This document shows positions 16,714-27,138 of a stretch of 56,610 nucleotides of DNA, piece by piece. The notes under the pieces are model-generated. The model was not told where the DNA came from, searched no databases, and saw nothing but the letters and a program-made list of their open reading frames with translations. Numbering within the stretch: position 1 is the first letter of the stretch; every line of letters starts with the position of its first letter. Position numbers and translations under genes: made by a program. The stretch is from Acinetobacter bouvetii. Lineage in GTDB: Bacteria; Pseudomonadota; Gammaproteobacteria; Pseudomonadales; Moraxellaceae. The DNA lies in contig NZ_CADDTS010000028.1 in NCBI RefSeq assembly GCF_902753875.1, positions 1 through 56,610 on the forward strand. Reading direction: 5' to 3'.

Positions 16714-19218
16714 ATGTTATTCATCATCAGTGTGCTTATTCAATTCTTCACCCTCTGGGCAGTTTTCTTTTTTGGACTCGGCCGCAATATGGGGGCCATG
16801 ACTGTCATTATTGTGGCCATCATTACTGCATTTATTAGTCCCTGGTCACTCATTATCGGTATTCCACTGATTCTACTCAGTCTGATGGTGATAATTGATT
16901 CATTACGTATGACATTCATCACCAAACCGGCCTTTAAGACCCTTGCCAATGCCATGCCCAGCATGAGCGAAACAGAACGGGAGGCTTTAGATGCAGGTAC
17001 CAGCTGGTGGGAAAAAGACCTGTTTATGGGCGCACCGGACTGGTCTAAATTTGAGAATTATCCTTATCCCACCCTTTCAGAAGAAGAACAGTCATTTTTA
17101 GATCATGAAGTTGAACAGCTGTGCAACATGTTGAATGACTGGAATATTCACCATCATTACAAACATTTACCGCCAGAAGCATGGGCCTACATTCGCGAAA
17201 ATGGCTTTTTGGGGCTGATTATTCCCAAAGAATATGGTGGCCGTGAATTTAGTTCATTTGCGCAAAGCCGCATTATGAGCAAAATTGCTTCCCGTTCTTT
17301 AACCGCAGCGGTCAGCTGTATGGTGCCAAATTCCTTAGGTCCGGGTGAGCTATTGCTGCATTATGGAACCGAAGAACAAAAAAATCGTTATTTACCGGGT
17401 TTGGCAAAGGGTGAAGAGATTCCCTGTTTTGGCCTGACCAGTCCGGAAGCTGGTTCTGATGCAGGTGCCATTCCAGATACCGGCGTGGTCTGTTATGGCG
17501 AATTTGAAGGTCAGCAAGTGCTTGGCCTGCGCATGAATTTTTCCAAACGCTGGATTACCCTTGCGCCTATTGCGACCGTGATTGGACTGGCTTTCAAACT
17601 ATATGATCCAGATGGATTGCTTGGTGATAAAAACAAGGTGGAATATGGCATTACCTGCGCCCTGATTCCTGCCGATCATGAAGGTGTCAAAATAGGTGCA
17701 CGGCACAATCCGGGCTCTCCTTTTATGAATGGAACAGTAGATGGTAAGGATGTGTTTATTCCATTGGACTGGATTATTGGCGGTGCTGAAAATATTGGTA
17801 AAGGCTGGCGCATGTTGATGGAATGTCTGGCAGTCGGTCGTGGTATTTCCCTGCCAGCGCTTTCAACTGCGGCCAGTGAAATGACCTATCTATCTGTAGG
17901 TGCTTTTGCCAAAATCCGTCAACAATTTAAAATCTCTATTGGTCAGTTTGAAGGGGTACAGGAAGCCACCAGTGATATTGCCAGTGATACGTATATGCTG
18001 GAAGCCTTTCGTTACCTTGTGACTTGTGGACTTAATCAAGGCGGAAAACCTGCGGTCATGACTGCCATGGCCAAATACTATGCCACCGAAACCATGCGCC
18101 GCGTGGTCAATCATGGCATGGATGTGGTCGGTGGTCGTGCCGTCCAGCTTGGTCCTCGTAATTTTCTGGCCCTGTACTATCTGGCTATTCCTGTCTCTAT
18201 TACCGTTGAAGGTGCCAATATCCTCAGTCGTTCACTGATGATTTTTGGTCAGGGTTCAATGCGTTGCCATCCCTATCTGTTTGAGGAATTACAACTGCTA
18301 CAAGCTGAAGATAAAAATACAGCCTTGACCACTTTTAACGACATGCTGTTTAAACACTTAGGCTATACCTTTAACCGGACGGCACGTGCATTTGCCTATG
18401 GCTATGTGGGCGGATCATCCGATGCACCGAAAAATGTCGATGATTTTACCCGTCCCTATTACAAAATCATTAACCGTTTAAGTGCTGATTTTTCAGTGAC
18501 TGCCGATATGTGCTTAGGTCTGCTTGCGGGTGATATTAAACGCAAGGAAATGTTATCCGGTCGTCTGGCAGACATACATGCGCACCTGTTTATCAGTACT
18601 GCAATTCTGAAATATTATGCACACGGTAACAAGACCGAGGCTGAACAGGTGCATGCCCAACTGGCACTGGAAAAATCACTTTATAATGCGCAGGAAGCGT
18701 TCTATGGTCTGTTTGAAAACTTCCCGGTTAGTATTGCGGCTGGCCTGATCAAATTCATCTGCTTCCCGTTTGGCCGACCAGTGAAAAAACCAAGTGATGC
18801 ATTAAAACGTAAGGCTGGCGAGCTGATTATGCAGAACCATGCATTTCGTGATGAACTGAAAAAACACGTGTTTTATACCACCGCAGCGGATGATGTGACC
18901 GGCCGTATGGAATCAACTTTTAGCATGCTGCTTGAGTTAGAACCGCTGTGGAATAAGTTCAAAAAAGCAGAATCTAAAGGTCAATTTAAAGGTTTAACTT
19001 TTACTGAACGTCTAGCAGATGCTGTCGCAATCAACTTTGTGACTCAAGAGGAAGCTGCAAAACTGACAACCTATAATGCGAAACGGTATGACAGTATGCT
19101 GACTGATGTTTTTGATTCTGAACTTGATCAAACTCTGGAACTGGAAAATCCTTATAATCAAAAGGAAGAATCAGCACCAATGCCTGTTCCGGAACAGCAG
19201 GAACCGTTATCGCCTTAA
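16714..19218 (+). CDS. fadE: Acyl-CoA dehydrogenase, FadE type
   Basis: An 834-aa membrane-anchored acyl-CoA dehydrogenase catalysing the first step of fatty-acid beta-oxidation (FAD-dependent oxidation of acyl-CoA to 2-enoyl-CoA). Residues 1-65 hold hydrophobic anchor segments. The ACAD core follows, with GFLGLIIPKEYGGREFS and CFGLTSPEAGSDAGA in the flavin/substrate region, and VEGANIL around Glu499 in the place of the catalytic glutamate loop. The C-terminal 300 residues are the extra domain typical of long bacterial FadE. Length matches the family (about 815-835). It is monocistronic, with a strong ribosome binding site and a strong downstream terminator. Confidence 0.93.
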   Translation: MLFIISVLIQFFTLWAVFFFGLGRNMGAMTVIIVAIITAFISPWSLIIGIPLILLSLMVIIDSLRMTFITKPAFKTLANAMPSMSETEREALDAGTSWWEKDLFMGAPDWSKFENYPYPTLSEEEQSFLDHEVEQLCNMLNDWNIHHHYKHLPPEAWAYIRENGFLGLIIPKEYGGREFSSFAQSRIMSKIASRSLTAAVSCMVPNSLGPGELLLHYGTEEQKNRYLPGLAKGEEIPCFGLTSPEAGSDAGAIPDTGVVCYGEFEGQQVLGLRMNFSKRWITLAPIATVIGLAFKLYDPDGLLGDKNKVEYGITCALIPADHEGVKIGARHNPGSPFMNGTVDGKDVFIPLDWIIGGAENIGKGWRMLMECLAVGRGISLPALSTAASEMTYLSVGAFAKIRQQFKISIGQFEGVQEATSDIASDTYMLEAFRYLVTCGLNQGGKPAVMTAMAKYYATETMRRVVNHGMDVVGGRAVQLGPRNFLALYYLAIPVSITVEGANILSRSLMIFGQGSMRCHPYLFEELQLLQAEDKNTALTTFNDMLFKHLGYTFNRTARAFAYGYVGGSSDAPKNVDDFTRPYYKIINRLSADFSVTADMCLGLLAGDIKRKEMLSGRLADIHAHLFISTAILKYYAHGNKTEAEQVHAQLALEKSLYNAQEAFYGLFENFPVSIAAGLIKFICFPFGRPVKKPSDALKRKAGELIMQNHAFRDELKKHVFYTTAADDVTGRMESTFSMLLELEPLWNKFKKAESKGQFKGLTFTERLADAVAINFVTQEEAAKLTTYNAKRYDSMLTDVFDSELDQTLELENPYNQKEESAPMPVPEQQEPLSP

Positions 19219-19232
19219 ATGAATCTTGGTAA

Positions 19233-19262
19233 TACAAAACGGCTGATTGAAGCCGTTTTGTA
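19233..19262 (+). terminator. Rho-independent terminator of fadE
   Basis: A 12-bp perfect stem (TACAAAACGGCT with its complement) and 6-base loop begin 15 bases after the fadE stop. The stem ends in TTTTGTA, giving a moderate U-rich tail. Confidence 0.75.
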
Positions 19263-19362
19263 TAGTTACTCGTCAGGTAAATTGCTGAATCTGATTATTT
19301 TAAAGATTTAAAAGTTTAGTTATGATCTTTTCATTCATAATTACCTGCAAGAAAGATGAGCT

Positions 19363-19995
19363 GTGTCTAATAAACAAAATATCAATGAAATCGCCTTATC
19401 AACTGCAGAAAATATTGCTGATGAATTAATTTTTAAATCAGCAACAACATTCGTTGAAGATTTAGCTAAATCAGTTCCTGTTGCCTCAGTAGTGCTAGGA
19501 TTAACAAAAGCGATATCAAACTATAAGACTGCAAAAGATCAACGACAATTATTAGCCTTTATTCAAGAAGCTAAAAATACTGATCGAGACTTTATAGAAA
19601 AATTCTTTAAAGATAAAAACAACACTGAATTAGGTTTTGAAATTCTAGGAATTCTTGACCAGACTTATTTAGAAAAGCAAGCTCGAATGATTTTTAGAGC
19701 AGCTAAACTTTTAAAAGATAAAGCTATCTCGAAATCTGAATTCGATAAATACACTTATATAATAACCAGGATAAACAACCATCTTCTTCATCTAATAGAT
19801 GACCTTTACGCAATAAACACCAATCAAGATACCCCAAACTTCGAGTTTGATATTGAAAATCCAAATATGGAATTTATAAGTTTCGATTTTTTAAAGGAAG
19901 TCTCCTCTCCTCTTTATCCAGGATCTACTCAAATTGCTCGATTTAAAAAGACAGATAGTTTTTATTATTTTTATGAAAACATTTTCAAAGACTAA
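19363..19995 (+). CDS. Hypothetical 210-aa protein, unrecognised
   Basis: I do not recognise a family. It starts at GTG with a GAAAGATGAG-like ribosome binding site. The protein is largely alpha-helical, has no signal peptide, and contains one short hydrophobic stretch (VPVASVVLGLTKAI, about residues 40-53) followed by charged helices (TAKDQRQLLAFIQEAKNTD). The C-terminus is aromatic-rich (FYYFYENIFKD). Its codon use is more AT-rich than the flanking fadE and purL, suggesting acquisition. It sits between core genes, with dispersed element copy B directly after it. A membrane-associated accessory or defence role is possible but unsupported. Confidence 0.65.
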   Translation: MSNKQNINEIALSTAENIADELIFKSATTFVEDLAKSVPVASVVLGLTKAISNYKTAKDQRQLLAFIQEAKNTDRDFIEKFFKDKNNTELGFEILGILDQTYLEKQARMIFRAAKLLKDKAISKSEFDKYTYIITRINNHLLHLIDDLYAINTNQDTPNFEFDIENPNMEFISFDFLKEVSSPLYPGSTQIARFKKTDSFYYFYENIFKD

Positions 19996-20013
19996 ATCAA
20001 ATCACATGACCTG

Positions 20014-20110
20014 CGACATGGATGTCGCTCGTTTGGTAGGGATACAAGGACGTATCCTCTACCAAACAAAGCAGTTTTGTTACTTTTGCTGCGTCAAAAG
20101 TAAGGCAATA
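20014..20110 (+). ncRNA. Dispersed hairpin element, copy B (possible CsrA-binding or C4-like sRNA)
   Basis: The first hairpin GCGACATGGATGTCGC displays ATGGAT. The second has GTTTGGTAG / CTACCAAAC outer arms and an inner GATAC / GTATC stem around AAGGAC. The inner segment AUACAAGGACGU differs at one position from the CsrA consensus RUACARGGAUGU. The element ends with TTACTTTTG-6 bases-CAAAAGTAA, also seen in copies C and D. It lies just after the 19363-19995 gene on the same strand and could be part of its 3' UTR or separately transcribed. Confidence 0.5.
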
Positions 20111-20153
20111 TTTAAAACATAAACCTTATGCACCTTCTGGTGGCTTTTATAGA

Positions 20154-20276
20154 TTAACTATTTAGAAAATAGCTGATGCCTACAAACAACATTTGCAAAC
20201 TCACCACCACACCAAACCACTTCCAGCCTTTTTGACGTAAGGCCACTTTATCCGTGTAATCTGCTGTTTTTATCAT
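20154..20276 (-). CDS. KGW-motif small membrane protein (40 aa)
   Basis: A 40-codon open frame read by eye: MIKTADYTDK, then VALRQKGWKW, then a single hydrophobic helix (FGVVVSLQMLFVGISYFL) ending LNS. It has an excellent ribosome binding site (GAGGTGAG, 4 bases before the ATG at 20276). The N-terminus is charged with a KGW motif just before the membrane segment, like the 'KGW motif small protein' annotated in Acinetobacter. Predicted as an inner-membrane small protein of unknown function. It lies downstream of purL on the same strand but beyond the purL terminator, so it probably has its own promoter in 20277-20460. Confidence 0.7.
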   Translation of the reverse strand: MIKTADYTDKVALRQKGWKWFGVVVSLQMLFVGISYFLNS

Positions 20277-20463
20277 GCTCTCACCTCACTATTCCATTCA
20301 ATGACTGAATCTACTGCGGCCAAACATCTTTCTTTTTCTACATATCCAAAACAGTGCAATATTTGCACAAAAGTTCTGAATAACAGCATTAATGCAAAAT
20401 TTAAACCAAGTTCACAAAACAAAATAAAATCCAACGACAAAATGAAAAACAAACTCAAAATAA

Positions 20464-20487
20464 AAAAGCCACCCGAAGGTGGCTTTT
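20464..20487 (-). terminator. Rho-independent terminator of purL
   Basis: A perfect 10-bp GC-containing stem (AAAAGCCACC with its complement) around CGAA, followed on the minus strand by a run of six or more T. It starts 18 bases past the purL stop. Confidence 0.85.
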
Positions 20488-20504
20488 CAGCATCTTAGGG
20501 AAGA

Positions 20505-23500
20505 TTAACCAATGAACTTACGTGCATTGCGGAACATACGTAACCATGCCCCATCTTCAGTCCACTCTTCAGGTTTCCAAGAGTGCTGAATGGCACGGAA
20601 GTTACGTTCAGGGTGCGGCATCATAATCGTTGCACGACCATCTTTCGACGTTACACCGGTAATCGCTTCTGGTGAACCGTTCGGGTTCAGCGGATATTGC
20701 TGGGTAGGATTACCCAAGCTGTCTACATAACGTAGGCTGATTTGGTTACCGGCATTTAATGCTGCCAGTTTGTCGTCACTTGCAACCACACGACCTTCAC
20801 CATGCGCAACTGCGATTGGTAAAATCGAACCTTCCATACCGTCTAACAGAATCGAGTTCGATTTTTCCACACGAACGTTCACTGCACGCGCTTCAAACAC
20901 TTCTGAAGTGTTACGGTGGAAACGAGGCCAAGCTTCAGCACCCGGAATCAGCGGAGCCAATTGCGACAACATTTGACAACCATTACAGATCCCTAAAGAG
21001 AAAGTTTCTGGACGATGGAAGAATTTCTCAAACTGGTCACGCAGTTTAGGGTTGAACAAGACTGATTTCGCCCAGCCACCGCCTGCACCCATCACGTCAC
21101 CGTAAGAGAAACCACCACAAGCCACAATACCTTCAAAGTCATCCAGACTGATACGGCCCGCCAGTAAATCGCTCATGTGGACATCGACAGTATTGAATCC
21201 GACTTTGTCGAATGCTGCTGCCATTTCCACCTGACCATTTACGCCTTGCTCACGCAAGATCACCATATTTGGACGACGTGAATTAATAAACGGTGCTTCA
21301 ACCGGTTCATTCAGGTCAAATGTCGGCTGTGCAATAATACCTTTGTGGTTTTGGTCTGTGATTAAAGCAAATTCTGAATCTGCTGTTTCAGAGTTGTCAC
21401 GCAAACGTTGAATTTGATGTGAAACTTCAGTCCAAGCCACTTGTAACTCAGCACGTTCAAGCACTAAACCATTAATCGCCAATTGATCAGTGTTATTTAC
21501 ACGACCCACAACGCTAATCGCATCTTTTAAGCTTGATTCAGCAACTTCGGCTTGTAGCGCTGCCCAATCTGCTTTAGCAATTTGCAGTACTGCACCAATT
21601 TCTTCGGCGAATAAAGCTTCAGTCGATTGATCTTCCAGTGCTACACCCAGACGTGAAGCGAACATCATTTCCGCAACAGTCGCCAATAAACCACCATCAC
21701 CGATGTCATGGTAAGCCTTGATCAAGCCGCGGTTATTCCAGTCTTGAACCAATGCAAAGAAGGCTTTGAAGTCATCGAAGCTATCAACGTCAGGGGTTAC
21801 AGAACCGATTGCTTTATACACTTGAGCCAAGATCGAACCGCCTAGACGGAATTGACCTTTAGACAAATCAATACGTACCAGTACTGAATCTTCATTTTTA
21901 AGTTCAGGGGTCAATGTTTTACGTACATCAGTCACAGGTGCAAATGCTGTAATCACGCCTGACATTGGAGAAGTTACAGATTTGTCTTCGCCTTCGTCAT
22001 TCCAAGTAGTACGCATAGACAATGAGTCTTTACCGACAGGAATAGCGATACCTAAAGCAGGACACATTTCCATACCGATGGCTTTAACACCTTCAAATAA
22101 GGCCTGATCTTCGCCTTTTTGGCCTGCAGCAGCCATCCAGTTTGCAGACAATTTAATGTCACTGATCTGGTCGATTTTTGCAGACATGATGTTCGAGATT
22201 GATTCAGCCACAGCCAAACGTGCAGACGCAGCAGGATTCAAAAGTGCTACAGGTGGACGTTCACCCATTGCCATCGCTTCACCGGTAAAGCCTTGCAAGC
22301 TGGTAGTCGTTACCGCAGCATCCGCAACTGGAACTTGCCAGCGACCGACCATTTGGTCACGTGCCACCATACCGGTAATTGAACGGTCACCAATAGTGAT
22401 CAGGAATGATTTAGATGCCACAGTCGGGTTCTTAAGCACACGGAAAATCGCATCTTTCAAATCAGTGACTTTAGATGCCGCAAAGTCATCGCCTTTACGT
22501 TCAACAGTTTCATATGCACGGCTCATGCGTGGTGTACCACCCAGCATCACCTGCATAGGCATATCCACGGCTTTATTTTCAAACAATGGATCTTCAACAG
22601 TTAACTGACGTGCTTCAGTCGCTTCACCCAATACCGCAAACGGACAACGTTCACGGGCACAGATCGATTCAAACAGGCTTAAAGAACTTGGACGAATTGC
22701 CAACACATAACGTTCTTGCGCTTCGTTCGACCAGATTTCCATTGGAGACATGCCCGGCTCAAGCGATGGAATCTTACGAAGGTCAAGAATTGCACCTAAT
22801 TCATGGTCATTGACCAGTTCAGGCATAGCATTAGATACACCGCCAGCACCAACGTCATGTACAGACACGATCGGGTTGAAATCTTCCATACGCCAGCAGG
22901 CATCAATCACTTCCTGGCAACGGCGTTCCATTTCTGGGTTTTCACGCTGTACAGATGCAAAGTCTAAGTTTTCACCGAGTTTACCGCTATCTACCGAAGA
23001 AGCTGCACCACCGCCTAAACCGATCAGCATTGCTGGGCCACCAAGTACAATCAGCAAGTCGCCCGGTTGAATCGCATCTTTTTCAACGTGATCCGGACGG
23101 ATGTTACCGTAACCGCCAGCAATCATAATTGGCTTATGGAAGCCTTTTACATCGCCATTTACATTTTGTTCAAATGTACGGAAGTAACCATTTAAGGCTG
23201 GACGACCAAATTCGTTGTTAAACGCAGCACCACCCAATGGGCCTTCAATCATGATTTGAAGTGGCGATGCCATACGTGATGGTTTGCCATAGTTTTCTTC
23301 CCAAGGCTGTTCAAAGCCTGGAATATTCAGGTTAGAAACCGTGAAACCGGTTAAACCTGCTTTCGGTTTACCACCACGACCTGTTGCGCCTTCATCACGG
23401 ATTTCACCGCCCGAACCTGTCGCAGCACCGGCAAATGGTGCAATCGCTGTTGGATGGTTGTGGGTTTCCACTTTCATCAGGATGTGAGCGGCCTGGCTCT

Positions 23501-24341
23501 TGTATTTATAAACGTGGTGACCTGTTTCATTATCTTTTTTCGGATAGAAACGCTGCGTGTCAAAGCCCACGATTACAGATGCATTGTCTTTATATGCTGA
23601 CAATACGTCTGTTGGAGATTCTTTATAGGTGTTTTTGATCATCTGGAACAATGACAATGGCTGTTTTTCACCATCAATTGTCCATTCAGAACCAAAGATT
23701 TTATGACGGCAATGCTCAGAGTTGGCTTGAGCAAACATCATCAATTCGATGTCATGTGGATTACGGCCAAGCTTGTTAAACGCTTCGGTTAAATAATCAA
23801 TTTCTTCATCGGATAAGGCAAAACCAAATTCAGAGTTGGCTTTAACCAGTGCTTCTTTACCCTGACCCAAAATATCAATGCTATTTAAAGGTTTTGGTGC
23901 AGTTTCAGAGAATAAAGCCGCAGCGTCATCAATATGATTGAACACACTTTCAGTCATACGGTCATGTAAAACCTGTTTAACATCATTGGATACTTCTGAA
24001 ATACCCTTTAAAGTAAACAAAACACCGCGTTCTAGGCGGTGTATCGGAGTATTACAGTTGGCAAAAATGTCAGTCGCTTTAGAAGACCACGGTGAAATCG
24101 TGCCTAAACGCGGTGTAACAAGAATTTGAATTTCATCATTTGCCGCTTGGCGAACTTCAAAAGAAGCACCATCGTTTAATAGTTGTAATGCAGATTGATG
24201 CTGCTGCTCGTTGAGCGCTTGATCAAACAGATAAATCCATTGACTTTCAATTGATTGAACAGAACTCATTGACGCGAGACGGTTTAAGAGTTGAGTTTTC
24301 TTAAAAGAAGAGTGTGCTGGTGCACCGGCCACGATAAACAT
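20505..24341 (-). CDS. purL: Phosphoribosylformylglycinamidine synthase, large single-chain type
   Basis: A 1,278-aa enzyme converting FGAR + glutamine + ATP to FGAM in purine synthesis. The start at 24341 ([17 protein letters not shown]) is chosen over an in-frame TTG 45 bases upstream because it matches the family N-terminus. Signs include the PurM-like core with [25 protein letters not shown] and the C-terminal class I glutaminase domain with GICNGCQM (nucleophile about Cys1119) and the AHGEGR segment. Length fits the gammaproteobacterial single-chain enzyme. It is monocistronic here; purM and purN lie 22 kb away. Nothing in the leader indicates a specific regulator. Confidence 0.96.
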   Translation of the reverse strand: MFIVAGAPAHSSFKKTQLLNRLASMSSVQSIESQWIYLFDQALNEQQHQSALQLLNDGASFEVRQAANDEIQILVTPRLGTISPWSSKATDIFANCNTPIHRLERGVLFTLKGISEVSNDVKQVLHDRMTESVFNHIDDAAALFSETAPKPLNSIDILGQGKEALVKANSEFGFALSDEEIDYLTEAFNKLGRNPHDIELMMFAQANSEHCRHKIFGSEWTIDGEKQPLSLFQMIKNTYKESPTDVLSAYKDNASVIVGFDTQRFYPKKDNETGHHVYKYKSQAAHILMKVETHNHPTAIAPFAGAATGSGGEIRDEGATGRGGKPKAGLTGFTVSNLNIPGFEQPWEENYGKPSRMASPLQIMIEGPLGGAAFNNEFGRPALNGYFRTFEQNVNGDVKGFHKPIMIAGGYGNIRPDHVEKDAIQPGDLLIVLGGPAMLIGLGGGAASSVDSGKLGENLDFASVQRENPEMERRCQEVIDACWRMEDFNPIVSVHDVGAGGVSNAMPELVNDHELGAILDLRKIPSLEPGMSPMEIWSNEAQERYVLAIRPSSLSLFESICARERCPFAVLGEATEARQLTVEDPLFENKAVDMPMQVMLGGTPRMSRAYETVERKGDDFAASKVTDLKDAIFRVLKNPTVASKSFLITIGDRSITGMVARDQMVGRWQVPVADAAVTTTSLQGFTGEAMAMGERPPVALLNPAASARLAVAESISNIMSAKIDQISDIKLSANWMAAAGQKGEDQALFEGVKAIGMEMCPALGIAIPVGKDSLSMRTTWNDEGEDKSVTSPMSGVITAFAPVTDVRKTLTPELKNEDSVLVRIDLSKGQFRLGGSILAQVYKAIGSVTPDVDSFDDFKAFFALVQDWNNRGLIKAYHDIGDGGLLATVAEMMFASRLGVALEDQSTEALFAEEIGAVLQIAKADWAALQAEVAESSLKDAISVVGRVNNTDQLAINGLVLERAELQVAWTEVSHQIQRLRDNSETADSEFALITDQNHKGIIAQPTFDLNEPVEAPFINSRRPNMVILREQGVNGQVEMAAAFDKVGFNTVDVHMSDLLAGRISLDDFEGIVACGGFSYGDVMGAGGGWAKSVLFNPKLRDQFEKFFHRPETFSLGICNGCQMLSQLAPLIPGAEAWPRFHRNTSEVFEARAVNVRVEKSNSILLDGMEGSILPIAVAHGEGRVVASDDKLAALNAGNQISLRYVDSLGNPTQQYPLNPNGSPEAITGVTSKDGRATIMMPHPERNFRAIQHSWKPEEWTEDGAWLRMFRNARKFIG

Positions 24342-24790
24342 GCTGATTTTGGCTCCACGGGCAGGTCTTTTGGACCATACCGCCAATGTGACTTAGAGAG
24401 AGCGCATATTCTACTTCGTATTAACCAAATCAGCTAGATAGAAATTCATGAATGTGCCATGTATTCACTCCCGAACATTGCAGAAAACTTTAATTTTCAT
24501 ATAAAAATTTTGAATCACATGAAAATTTTGGGCGATGAGTATCTTGTTTCTAAATATGATTGGAAAATTTGGTTTTAAGTTCAATCCATTATCTTTGCGC
24601 AAGTGTTGCTCAGTTCGGTATTTTTATTTGTTATTTCTATACTTGAGATTTTGAATATCCATGAATGACATTCTCAAACCTTAATGCCCTATTCAACTCT
24701 TTATCAGAAAGACAAATCATGTCGCCCCGCTCTAGTCGCTTGCACTTTTTTTTGGCATGATGAATTCAGGTCATCACTGAATAATGATAA
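24342..24790. other. 449-bp divergent intergenic region between purL and dgt
   Basis: AT-rich, with a minus-strand promoter expected close to purL and a plus-strand promoter for dgt. I see short inverted runs (AATTTTCAT / ATGAAAATT near 24490-24530) and a T-tract near 24750, but no clear small gene, riboswitch or operator. Confidence 0.4.
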
Positions 24791-26131
24791 ATGGAACAAA
24801 TGCGTTGGTTAGAACTGCTTTCGACGGTTCGGATTGGTAGCAAAAAACAAAGTACAGAACAGGCTCGTAGCCCATTTCATAAAGATTACGACCGGATTAT
24901 ATTTTCACAAAGTTTTCGTCAACTGAACCGTAAAACTCAGGTTCATCCACTGACCCAGCACGATGGTATTCATACCCGTTTAACCCATTCTCTCGAAGTG
25001 TCCTGTATCGGGCGCTCCCTCGGTATGCTGGCCGCTGAAAAAATAAAAAATGAACTCCCGGTCTGGATTTCCCCGGCCGATGTGGGGGCTATTATTCAGG
25101 CCGCTTGTCTGGCACATGACATTGGCAATCCGCCTTTTGGCCATGCCGGTGAATATGCCATTCGTGAATGGTTTGATGATGCATCACATGGCAATTTTCT
25201 TGAAAAACTCACCCCGGAAGAACAGGCTGATGTACGTCAATTTGAAGGCAATGCCCAAGGATTACGCTTACTGACCAAGATTGACTATCATCCGAATGAC
25301 GGCGGCATGCGCCTAACTTATGCCACTTTAGGAGCTTATTTAAAATACCCATGGCTGTCTAAAACCATTGCTTCGCAAGGTGATCGTCCGGCCAGTCAAC
25401 GGGCAAAATTCGGCTGTTATCAATCTGAAAAAGAGATATTGAAGCAAATTGCGGAACAACTTGGACTCATCAAGCTGGGTGAATATCACTATTGCCGTCA
25501 TCCGCTGACCTATTTATTAGAAGCAGCTGATGATATTTGTTATGCACTAATTGATCTGGAAGATGGCATTATTTTAAATATGCTTTCTTATGAAGAAGTC
25601 GAACCGATTTTCCTCAGTTTGCTGGGTGACTACAGCATGCCGAACGAGCTTTCCATGCCGGATACCACCTGGCAACAAAAAATTGCTGCCCTGCGTGGTC
25701 GCGTGATGAAACGTCTGGTCGAAGAAGTAACCACCGCTTTTGCCAAGCATCATTTTGAAATTCTGAGCGGCCTGCTTAAAGGCAGTTTATTGCAATATTG
25801 TACTGCCGATATTGAACCCGGGATCAATCGTGCCAAAGAACTGGCACGGGACAAGATTTTTGAACACCCACAAAAAGCCGGGCTGGAAATTATTGCCCAT
25901 CAAAGTCTGCAAAATATTCTGGACGCCTTTATTCCGCTGACCACGCCACATAAAGCCTTGAGCTTTAAAGAGCAACGTTTAATGTCAATTCTGCAACGTT
26001 CAGGGGCACATTTTGGCAGTAATCACTATGACAATATTATGCAGGTGCTGGACATTATTTCGAAATTCTCTGACCATCAAGCCTATAACCTGTCGCAGGA
26101 ATTACAAGGTAATAAAGCAGGCTTGATCTAA
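24791..26131 (+). CDS. dgt: Deoxyguanosinetriphosphate triphosphohydrolase-like protein
   Basis: A 446-aa HD-superfamily phosphohydrolase that removes triphosphate from dNTPs, affecting dNTP pools and replication fidelity. HD-domain metal ligands are visible: TRLTHSLEV with His66, CLAHDIGNPPFGHAGE with His109-Asp110 and His118, and a distal LEAADDICYALIDLEDG segment carrying the last Asp. The N-terminal RSPFHKDYDRIIFSQSFRQL is the family signature. Length is in the usual range. Met4 (24800) is an alternative start; neither Met has a good ribosome binding site. It precedes ruvAB but is separated by about 120 bases. Confidence 0.9.
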   Translation: MEQMRWLELLSTVRIGSKKQSTEQARSPFHKDYDRIIFSQSFRQLNRKTQVHPLTQHDGIHTRLTHSLEVSCIGRSLGMLAAEKIKNELPVWISPADVGAIIQAACLAHDIGNPPFGHAGEYAIREWFDDASHGNFLEKLTPEEQADVRQFEGNAQGLRLLTKIDYHPNDGGMRLTYATLGAYLKYPWLSKTIASQGDRPASQRAKFGCYQSEKEILKQIAEQLGLIKLGEYHYCRHPLTYLLEAADDICYALIDLEDGIILNMLSYEEVEPIFLSLLGDYSMPNELSMPDTTWQQKIAALRGRVMKRLVEEVTTAFAKHHFEILSGLLKGSLLQYCTADIEPGINRAKELARDKIFEHPQKAGLEIIAHQSLQNILDAFIPLTTPHKALSFKEQRLMSILQRSGAHFGSNHYDNIMQVLDIISKFSDHQAYNLSQELQGNKAGLI

Positions 26132-26252
26132 GTTTTTCAATAAATACAGGTTAATATTCCTGCGAATTTTAACGAATTATAGCTGAGCATTTTGCCTTTA
26201 GGACAAATGCTCTCTACTATGCAAGCAACGATAGATAAGTGAATAAATCAAC

Positions 26253-26855
26253 ATGATTGGATGTCTCATTGGTGAAGTAATTGCTTTAGAAGCACCAACT
26301 GTACTTTTAAACGTCAATGGCGTGGGTTATGAAGTGGATACGCCACTTTCAACATTTTGCCAATTACAAAAAGGCCAGAAAGTGACCCTATGGACACATT
26401 TGGCGGTACGTGAAGATGCGCAATTGCTCTACGGTTTTTTAAATGCCCAAGAGAAAACCATTTTCCGCACCCTGCTCAAAGTCAACGGTGTAGGACCTAA
26501 AATGGCGCTGGGTATTCTGTCGACTTTAAGTGTAGAAATGCTGATCCATACCGTTGAACATGAAGATGTAAATACACTGGTTAAAGTGCCAGGCGTGGGC
26601 AAAAAGACCGCTGAACGTTTAATGATTGAGCTACGTGACCGATTTAAAGCGCTTGCCACAGGTTCTGCCCCAACCAACTCGACTGCGACCCAAATTCAGT
26701 TCAGCTCCAATTCACCAGTTGCTGAAGCGGAAGCGGCTTTACAGTCTTTAGGCTATAAACCTGCTGAAGCACAAAAACTGATTAATGCCGTTAAAGCAGA
26801 CTTTACTGAAGCCAGTGACATTATCCGTGCAGCGTTAAAGTCGATGAATAAATAA
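26253..26855 (+). CDS. ruvA: Holliday junction branch migration protein RuvA
   Basis: A 200-aa protein. The N-terminal OB fold begins MIGCLIGEVIALEAPTVLLN. Two helix-hairpin-helix motifs are seen as LLKVNGVGPKMALGIL (about 71-86) and LVKVPGVGKKTAERLM (about 107-122). The C-terminal domain (EAEAALQSLGYKPAEAQK) binds RuvB. RuvA tetramers hold the Holliday junction while RuvB motors drive branch migration. ruvB follows 283 bases downstream, an unusually wide gap for this pair, filled by repeat-like sequence (copy C region). No ruvC is present here. Confidence 0.96.
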   Translation: MIGCLIGEVIALEAPTVLLNVNGVGYEVDTPLSTFCQLQKGQKVTLWTHLAVREDAQLLYGFLNAQEKTIFRTLLKVNGVGPKMALGILSTLSVEMLIHTVEHEDVNTLVKVPGVGKKTAERLMIELRDRFKALATGSAPTNSTATQIQFSSNSPVAEAEAALQSLGYKPAEAQKLINAVKADFTEASDIIRAALKSMNK

Positions 26856-26869
26856 AATCCCCAAAAGTT

Positions 26870-27060
26870 TGATCACAAAAATTATGTGATACGCGTAAAC
26901 GTCATTCGCAACTGTTCGAGGCAGGAAACATATGCGCGGTAATGTTTCTGCGATATAGTTGATTCGCATCATCATTCGACGAGTTTTGCGAATGACAATG
27001 GTTTTGCTTACTTTTGTCGAAACAAAAGTAAGGCGAACCGCAGGTTATTCCCTGAGTAAA
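26870..27060. repeat. Complex inverted-repeat region between ruvA and ruvB (copy C, partial)
   Basis: Nested inverted repeats fill the gap. GTCATTCGCAA (about 26900) pairs with TTTGCGAATGAC (about 26983). Inside this is a stem around GCAGGAAACAT / ATGTTTCTGC. The region then has the palindrome CTTACTTTTG-TCGAAA-CAAAAGTAAG (about 27007-27032) shared with copies B and D. The ANGGA hairpins of the other copies are not evident, so this is at most a partial or different member. It may add a processing or attenuation step between ruvA and ruvB. Confidence 0.5.
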
Positions 27061-27138
27061 AATAGTATTGAAAAGACACCGCCATGCCTAGCGCATGTAT
27101 TTTGTTTTTTAAAATCGTTTTAATTTGAAGCCAAACTT

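Noticed and set aside
22156..22608. 150-codon open frame opposite purL
   Set aside because: A shadow frame inside a highly conserved enzyme gene, without a start signal.
24361..24386. Upstream TTG start for purL adding 15 residues
   Set aside because: The added residues do not match the family; the ATG at 24341 gives the conserved N-terminus.
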